Positions 59,768 to 64,000 of a stretch of DNA of 64,000 bases are shown here, one piece after another. The notes beneath the pieces were generated by a model. The model did no database searches. It was not told the origin of the DNA and saw only the letters and a program-made list of their open reading frames with translations. A program made the position numbers and the translations under genes. Positions within the stretch are counted from its first letter, which is position 1. Every line of letters starts with the position of its first letter. Source of the stretch: Gemmataceae bacterium (lineage in GTDB: Bacteria; Planctomycetota; Planctomycetia; Gemmatales; Gemmataceae); contig JAIBBI010000004.1 of assembly GCA_019694755.1 (NCBI GenBank), positions 1 through 64,000 of the forward strand, written 5' to 3'.

Positions 59768-61612
59768 ATGTGCGGCATTGTGGGTTACATCGGCGGGCGT
59801 GAAGCGGAACCGATCCTGATCGAGGGGCTGCGCCGACTCGAGTACCGCGGCTACGACAGCGCGGGGATCGCCACCGTCACCGGTACGCGCCTGCACGTCC
59901 GCAAGCGGGCCGGGCGCGTGGGCCAACTCGCTGACCTCGTCCGGCTCAAACCCGCGCCGGGTTGTATCGGCATCAGCCACACGCGCTGGGCGACGCATGG
60001 GCCTGCCAACGACGAAAACGCTCACCCCCACGTCGCGGGAGTGGGCCAGCGGCAGATCGCCGTCGTACACAACGGCGTGATCGAGAACTATGCCGGGCTC
60101 AAGCGGCACCTCCAGGCCGAGGGCGCGGTTTTCCACAGCGACACCGATACCGAGGTGATCGCGCAACTGCTTTCGCACCACTTCGACGGCGATCTCGCAT
60201 CCACGATGCGGACCGTTCTTCCGTTACTGAAGGGCACATATGGGCTGGCGGCGGTGTGTGCCGGCAACCCCGATCAGATCGTCGCGGCCCGGCTCGGCAG
60301 TCCGCTGGTGCTCGGCATCGGGCAGGGGGAGCATTATCTGGCCAGCGACCCGTCGGCCCTTGTGGGCTTCACCGATAAGGTCGTGTATCTCCACGACCGC
60401 CAACTGGCAGTGATTACGGCCGACGGCTGGCACGTCGAAGACCCCGAAGCCCGAGGCGTGGAGGCCGATGTCCATACCATCGACTGGGACCCCGTCGATT
60501 CCGACAAGGGCGATTTCGACCACTACATGCTCAAAGAGATTTACGAGCAGCCCGACGCACTCCGCAACGCCATGCGGGGCCGACTCGACACCGAGAATTG
60601 CACGGCCCATTTCGGCGGCCTGAACCTCGACCCGCAGCAACTCCGGCGGGCCGAGCGCATCATCCTGACGGCGTGCGGCACGAGTTACCACGCAGCCTTG
60701 GTCGGCGAGTACCTCATCGAGGAATTTGCCCGCATGCCGGTGGAAGTCGAGTATGCCAGCGAGTTCCGGTACCGCAACCCGCCGATCGACAACAACACGA
60801 TCGTCGTTGCCGTGACGCAATCAGGCGAGACGGCCGACACGCTGGCCGCCCTGCGGGAGAGCCTCCGGAAAGGACACCCCGCGCTGGCAGTGTGCAATGT
60901 CGTCAGCAGCACGATCGCCCGCGAGGCGACCGGCGGCGTGTACCTGCATGCCGGGCCGGAGGTCGGCGTCGCCAGCACCAAGGCGTTTACTTCACAAGTG
61001 ACCGTACTCACGATGCTCGCGCTGCTGTTCGGCCGATTGCGGCACCTCTCCAGCGTGCAAGGCGCGCGAATGATCGAGGAACTGGAAGCCGTGCCGGATG
61101 CAGTCGAGCGGGCTCTACGCTGCCACGATGCCGTGCACACGATCGCGCGAAAGTACCAGCACGTCAGCAACTTCCTGTACCTGGGTCGGCAGTACCTGTA
61201 CCCCGTTGCCCTCGAAGGCGCATTGAAGCTCAAGGAGATCAGTTACATTCATGCCGAGGGCTATCCGGCCGCGGAGATGAAGCACGGGCCGATCGCGCTG
61301 GTGGACCGCGAGACGCCGTCGGTATTCTTGCTCTCACGCGGGCCGATTTTCGAAAAGGTAATGAGCAATCTGGAAGAGGTGAGAGCCCGGGGCGGCCCCA
61401 TCATCGGCATCATCGGTGAGGGGGACGATGCTGCGGTCGAGCGGGCAGCGGAGAAATGCGATGATCTGATTTTCGTGCCGGACGTGCCTGAGTATTTGCA
61501 GCCGCTCGTGACATCGATTCCGCTTCAACTGCTGGCGTATCACGTCGCCCTGCTGCGGGGTTGCGATGTCGATAAACCCCGCAACCTGGCCAAGAGCGTG
61601 ACGGTCGAGTGA
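59768..61612 (+). CDS. glmS: Glutamine--fructose-6-phosphate aminotransferase (isomerising)
   Basis: 614 aa, ATG start with GAGGAGG upstream. Ntn-type glutaminase domain with nucleophile Cys directly after Met (MCGIVGYIGG), THGPANDENAHPH and the RLEYRGYDSAG block. Two SIS sugar-isomerase domains follow (TACGTSYHAALVGEYLIEE; SQSGETADTLAALRES-like; and LKEISYIHAEGYPAAEMKHGPIALV). It makes glucosamine 6-phosphate for amino sugars of the envelope. The 113-bp leader has no glmS ribozyme core that could be recognised. The C-terminus is DKPRNLAKSVTVE as in the family. Confidence 0.97.
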   Translation: MCGIVGYIGGREAEPILIEGLRRLEYRGYDSAGIATVTGTRLHVRKRAGRVGQLADLVRLKPAPGCIGISHTRWATHGPANDENAHPHVAGVGQRQIAVVHNGVIENYAGLKRHLQAEGAVFHSDTDTEVIAQLLSHHFDGDLASTMRTVLPLLKGTYGLAAVCAGNPDQIVAARLGSPLVLGIGQGEHYLASDPSALVGFTDKVVYLHDRQLAVITADGWHVEDPEARGVEADVHTIDWDPVDSDKGDFDHYMLKEIYEQPDALRNAMRGRLDTENCTAHFGGLNLDPQQLRRAERIILTACGTSYHAALVGEYLIEEFARMPVEVEYASEFRYRNPPIDNNTIVVAVTQSGETADTLAALRESLRKGHPALAVCNVVSSTIAREATGGVYLHAGPEVGVASTKAFTSQVTVLTMLALLFGRLRHLSSVQGARMIEELEAVPDAVERALRCHDAVHTIARKYQHVSNFLYLGRQYLYPVALEGALKLKEISYIHAEGYPAAEMKHGPIALVDRETPSVFLLSRGPIFEKVMSNLEEVRARGGPIIGIIGEGDDAAVERAAEKCDDLIFVPDVPEYLQPLVTSIPLQLLAYHVALLRGCDVDKPRNLAKSVTVE

Positions 61613-61625
61613 GACCGTCACGCTC
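61594..61625 (+). terminator. Hairpin enclosing the glmS stop codon
   Basis: A perfect 13-bp stem (61594-61606 with 61613-61625) with loop GAGTGA that contains the TGA stop. There is no T-run after it. It stands between convergent genes (the minus-strand stop is at 61640) and may stop transcription or protect the mRNA end. Confidence 0.5.
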
Positions 61626-61639
61626 CTGGCTCGCTGCGT

Positions 61640-62953
61640 TTACTTCTTGAATTCCAGCCCTTCGATGACGGCCAGGTCGCGTGCCCCGAGTTTGGACAGC
61701 GACTGCTGCCGTGTCTGGAACGTGACGACTGCCTGGTCGCCATTCGGACCCGCAATCAGGAAGAACGACTGCACGACCTTGATGCCGTCGGTCTCGCCCG
61801 TCGCGGTGACGCGGTAGGCAAACCGGCCCGTGATGGCTTTCACTTCCCCCTCGTCGAGCACACTCTCGGCATTCCAGCCCGGTGAAGCCAGCGCGTCGGC
61901 CTTGAACTTCGCCACGTCGGAATGCTGCCCGGGGGCCACCTTTTCGAACGGCGTAATTGTCGCCTGCGTCAGAAATTCGCCGCGATCGAGCAGGCGGAAC
62001 GTGGTCTGCTGGGCGGTCGCGCCGGTCAGTCGCCAGTCGCGCGGGTGGTTGAGCGTGAACCGACCCTGCGGGTCGCGGTACTCGACGACCATCAGGGCGG
62101 CCGGGATGTCGAATCCAGTCGGGACCGATTCCAGTGCGGCGTCGACGAGTGATTTCGGCTCGTCGACCGGTTCGCGATTCAGATTAACCGTGACTGAACC
62201 CTTAAACTCTGGACTGACGGGGCCGAGGCCGCGGACATCGGTCTGTTTCCATTCCATCGCCGTGATCTTTCGGCGGGTCAGGTCGAAGGTGACGTTAGCT
62301 GATACGGTCAGAACAACTGAAGCGCCAGCGTCGATGCCTTTGGCGGTACCGGTGATGCTGATCTTTGCCTGTTCGCCGGCAACGGCATCGAGTTTACCGG
62401 TGAGGTCCTGAACTTCGAGGGCTTCGAACATCCCCAAGCCGATGGCCGCGGGGTTGCCGACTTTCCATGTGTCGCCGACGGAGACTTCCTTGCCCGGCAG
62501 GAGCCCCGTGAGTGAGAGCGTGTCGAAGTGATCGCCCACGAGGTCGAGTTCGTCGCGGGTCAGCGGGCCGCCGAGGCTGTAGGCGGTGAACCCCTCGTCC
62601 GACCGCTGGGCAACGACGATACCCCGATCTGCCCGGAGGCCGGTGGTAGGCACCTGGGTGCCGGACAGGCTGAGCTGCGACTGGATTGACTCGTATTGCC
62701 GGGCGGTCTTGGCAGCGAGGCCCGTTTTGTCGTGCGTGGCGATCACCTTTTCGAAGAATCGGTGCTCGGCCGTGAGTTTAACGGGTTGCGACTTCTTCTC
62801 CCCGTCCTGCGGGAAGATGCGTTCGCCTTGTACGACCGTTCGCAGCGTAACCCGCGTGCAGTCACGGGCCGGGAGAAGTTCGGTAAGATTCGCCGTCTGG
62901 GCTTGGGCGAATTGGGTGGTCAGCAGCAGGGCAATTGCAGTCGTGTAGCGCAT
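61640..62953 (-). CDS. Exported protein of unknown function
   Basis: 437 aa. The ATG at 62953 has GGAGG 6-7 nt upstream and begins a signal peptide (RYTTAIALLLTTQFAQAQ). A promoter at 63000-63028 excludes the longer frame to 63067. The mature part is beta-rich without known catalytic motif: DELDLVGDHFDTLSLTGLLPGKEVSVGDTWKV and repeated TFDLTRRKITAMEWKQTDVRG suggest a YceI/lipoprotein-type barrel, and the C-terminal half (about 290-437) has a domain like those that absorb oxidised or lipidic ligands (DPQGRFTLNHPRDWRLTGA). This similarity is loose and no function is claimed. Confidence 0.8.
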   Translation of the reverse strand: MRYTTAIALLLTTQFAQAQTANLTELLPARDCTRVTLRTVVQGERIFPQDGEKKSQPVKLTAEHRFFEKVIATHDKTGLAAKTARQYESIQSQLSLSGTQVPTTGLRADRGIVVAQRSDEGFTAYSLGGPLTRDELDLVGDHFDTLSLTGLLPGKEVSVGDTWKVGNPAAIGLGMFEALEVQDLTGKLDAVAGEQAKISITGTAKGIDAGASVVLTVSANVTFDLTRRKITAMEWKQTDVRGLGPVSPEFKGSVTVNLNREPVDEPKSLVDAALESVPTGFDIPAALMVVEYRDPQGRFTLNHPRDWRLTGATAQQTTFRLLDRGEFLTQATITPFEKVAPGQHSDVAKFKADALASPGWNAESVLDEGEVKAITGRFAYRVTATGETDGIKVVQSFFLIAGPNGDQAVVTFQTRQQSLSKLGARDLAVIEGLEFKK

Positions 62954-62999
62954 GTCGATCCTCCGCGGGCGGCGGGTGGCTTCCCTCGCCGCGCGGCGG

Positions 63000-63028
63000 A
63001 ACATAATGCGGGGGCGTGGAACGGTCAA
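63000..63028 (-). promoter_or_regulatory. Promoter of the exported protein gene
   Basis: Minus-strand TTGACC (63023-63028), a 17-bp spacer and TATGTT (63000-63005). Transcription from about 62993 gives a 40-nt leader carrying the GGAGG ribosome site. Confidence 0.6.
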
Positions 63029-63070
63029 GGCGGGGTGCGGACGCCGCAAGGGGCAGGGGCGCAACAAAAA

Positions 63071-63092
63071 AGCCGGGCGGACTCGCCCGGCT
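63071..63092 (-). terminator. Terminator after rplQ
   Basis: A 9-bp stem (63071-63079 with 63084-63092) and a 4-nt loop, followed on the minus strand by six T (63065-63070). It lies 25 bp past the rplQ stop and ends the ribosomal/rpoA operon. Confidence 0.88.
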
Positions 63093-63117
63093 CTGAGGTT
63101 TTCTGGGTTTTGCGTGG

Positions 63118-63537
63118 TTACTCGGCAACCTTCGGTGCGACCGGTTCCGGCTTGGTTTCCCGGCGTTCCTTGGTCTCACCCGCCTTGAGAAGCTGGATGA
63201 TCGCCTTCTGGCCGGCGTCGCCGAGGCGGACGCCGGAGAGACGCAGGACGCGCGTGTATCCGCCGTTGCGGTCGGCAAATCGCGGGGCGATGTCCTGGAA
63301 CAGGACCCGCACGGCATCCTTGTCCGCGAGGCGGGAGATGGCCCGCCGACGGGCGTGCAGGGTGCCTTCCTTCGCCAGCGTGATCAGCTTTTCGACGAAC
63401 GGACGCAGTTCCTTCGCCTTAGGCAGGGTCGTAGTGATCTGGCCGTGTTCGAGCAGCGAGCGCGTCATGTTCCGGAACATCGCGAGGCGATGCGTGGCTG
63501 TCCGGCTGAGGGTGCGCCCGGCTTTAAGGTGTCGCAT
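63118..63537 (-). CDS. rplQ: 50S ribosomal protein L17
   Basis: 139 aa, slightly longer than the usual 116-130 because of a Lys/Glu/Pro tail. Start [24 protein letters not shown] is the conserved rRNA-binding N-terminus, with [25 protein letters not shown] and [25 protein letters not shown]. Ribosome large-subunit protein at the exit-tunnel region. It follows rpoA by 12 bp, the usual bacterial order. Confidence 0.97.
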   Translation of the reverse strand: MRHLKAGRTLSRTATHRLAMFRNMTRSLLEHGQITTTLPKAKELRPFVEKLITLAKEGTLHARRRAISRLADKDAVRVLFQDIAPRFADRNGGYTRVLRLSGVRLGDAGQKAIIQLLKAGETKERRETKPEPVAPKVAE

Positions 63538-63549
63538 GTCTGACTCCGA

Positions 63550-64000
63550 TTACCGTCGAGCCGGCGAACGCATGCCGAGCGTCAGGCCGCGTTCTTCGAG
63601 CTTCTGTTGCACTTCTTTCAGGGTCGTCTCACCGAAGTTGCGCACTTCGAGGAGTTCTTCTTCGCTGCGGATCACAAGGTCGCGGACCGTGGTGATTCCT
63701 TCCGATTCCAGGCAGTTGGTCGCCCGGACGGACAGTTCCAGTTCGGCGAGGCTCATGTTGAGCTTCCGCTCGAGATCGTGATCGACCGCGTCGCCGCCGT
63801 GATGGACCACGTCGCCGCGGTCGTCGATCGGCAACTCCGGACCCGGTTCGGCGTACTGCACGAACGGATTCAGGTGCTTGCGGAGGATCTTGGCCCCTTC
63901 CACCAGCGCCATGTTCGGCCGGATGGTGCCGTTGGTCCACACCTCGAGGATGAGCTTGTCGTAGTTGGTCCGCTGGCCGACGCGGGTTTCCTCGATCTCG
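63550..64000 (-). CDS. rpoA: RNA polymerase alpha subunit, C-terminal part (5' end beyond the window)
   Basis: The visible 150 codons run off the right edge; reading continues upstream of the GTG at 63942 with [24 protein letters not shown], which is alpha-NTD sequence, so the gene is truncated by the window only. The alpha-CTD (about the last 80 residues) has [14 protein letters not shown], whose Arg corresponds to E. coli R265 in UP-element binding, and [22 protein letters not shown]. It assembles the RNA polymerase core and contacts promoter DNA and activators. Confidence 0.96.
   Translation of the reverse strand, partial: EIEETRVGQRTNYDKLILEVWTNGTIRPNMALVEGAKILRKHLNPFVQYAEPGPELPIDDRGDVVHHGGDAVDHDLERKLNMSLAELELSVRATNCLESEGITTVRDLVIRSEEELLEVRNFGETTLKEVQQKLEERGLTLGMRSPARR

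Overview
The window reads as chromosomal DNA of a planctomycete, most likely a Gemmataceae-type organism. This is inferred from several things visible here. Two secreted proteins carry an LEDR-type motif after the N-terminus and end in a tandem EF-hand/dockerin-like module. There are large Ser/Thr kinases fused to WD40 repeats, exosortases fused to EpsI-like domains, a giant multiheme cytochrome beside a b6f-like complex, and high GC content. No insertion sequence, CRISPR array, phage gene or rRNA gene was seen.

Left part (1-8.5 kb): a secreted duplicated beta-helix protein, a LarA-family nickel-pincer racemase, a small exported unknown, and a minus-strand trio (GT4, GT2, WcaF-like acetyltransferase). 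From 8.6 to 22.8 kb lies an exopolysaccharide/O-antigen locus. One plus-strand GT4 runs tail-to-tail into a 12-gene minus-strand operon driven by a TTGACA-17-TACAAA promoter at 22859-22887. Most genes in it overlap by 1-4 nt. In transcription order: GT4, rfbF, rfbG, rfbH, SDR, two transketolase halves, GT2, Wzx-type flippase, GT4, GT4, Wzy-like polymerase. RfbF/G/H make a CDP-4-keto-3,6-dideoxyhexose precursor. The SDR and split transketolase suggest an unusual, possibly two-carbon-branched, end sugar.

Middle part (23-42 kb): two exosortase-EpsI fusion proteins interleaved with two membrane-anchored TPR proteins, directly beside the polysaccharide operon. This looks like a surface-protein sorting/polysaccharide system of a planctomycete type and is the strongest candidate for an under-described system. 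Then come a secreted endonuclease/phosphatase-fold protein with the same C-terminal cassette as the first gene, a PfkB sugar kinase, a kinase-WD40 protein, EF-G, tRNA-Leu(CAA) with a clear promoter, and a second larger kinase-WD40 membrane protein.

Right part (42-64 kb): small unknowns, a methyltransferase, a membrane-anchored Gfo/Idh-like protein, an inositol-monophosphatase-family enzyme coupled to mtnA, and then a respiratory operon. That operon has a Rieske protein, a b6-like cytochrome b with the heme-c(i) cysteine, an expanded subunit IV-like protein with a changed Qo motif, a 1468-residue octaheme cytochrome c and two cupredoxin-like exported paralogues. The window ends with housekeeping genes: pyrG, pgm, a YfcE-like phosphoesterase, glmS, an exported unknown, rplQ and the 3' part of rpoA. 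Several starts were moved from the longest reading frame because a Shine-Dalgarno sequence, a promoter or a neighbouring gene decides them; these cases are stated. All functions are inferred from reading motifs, without database searches.
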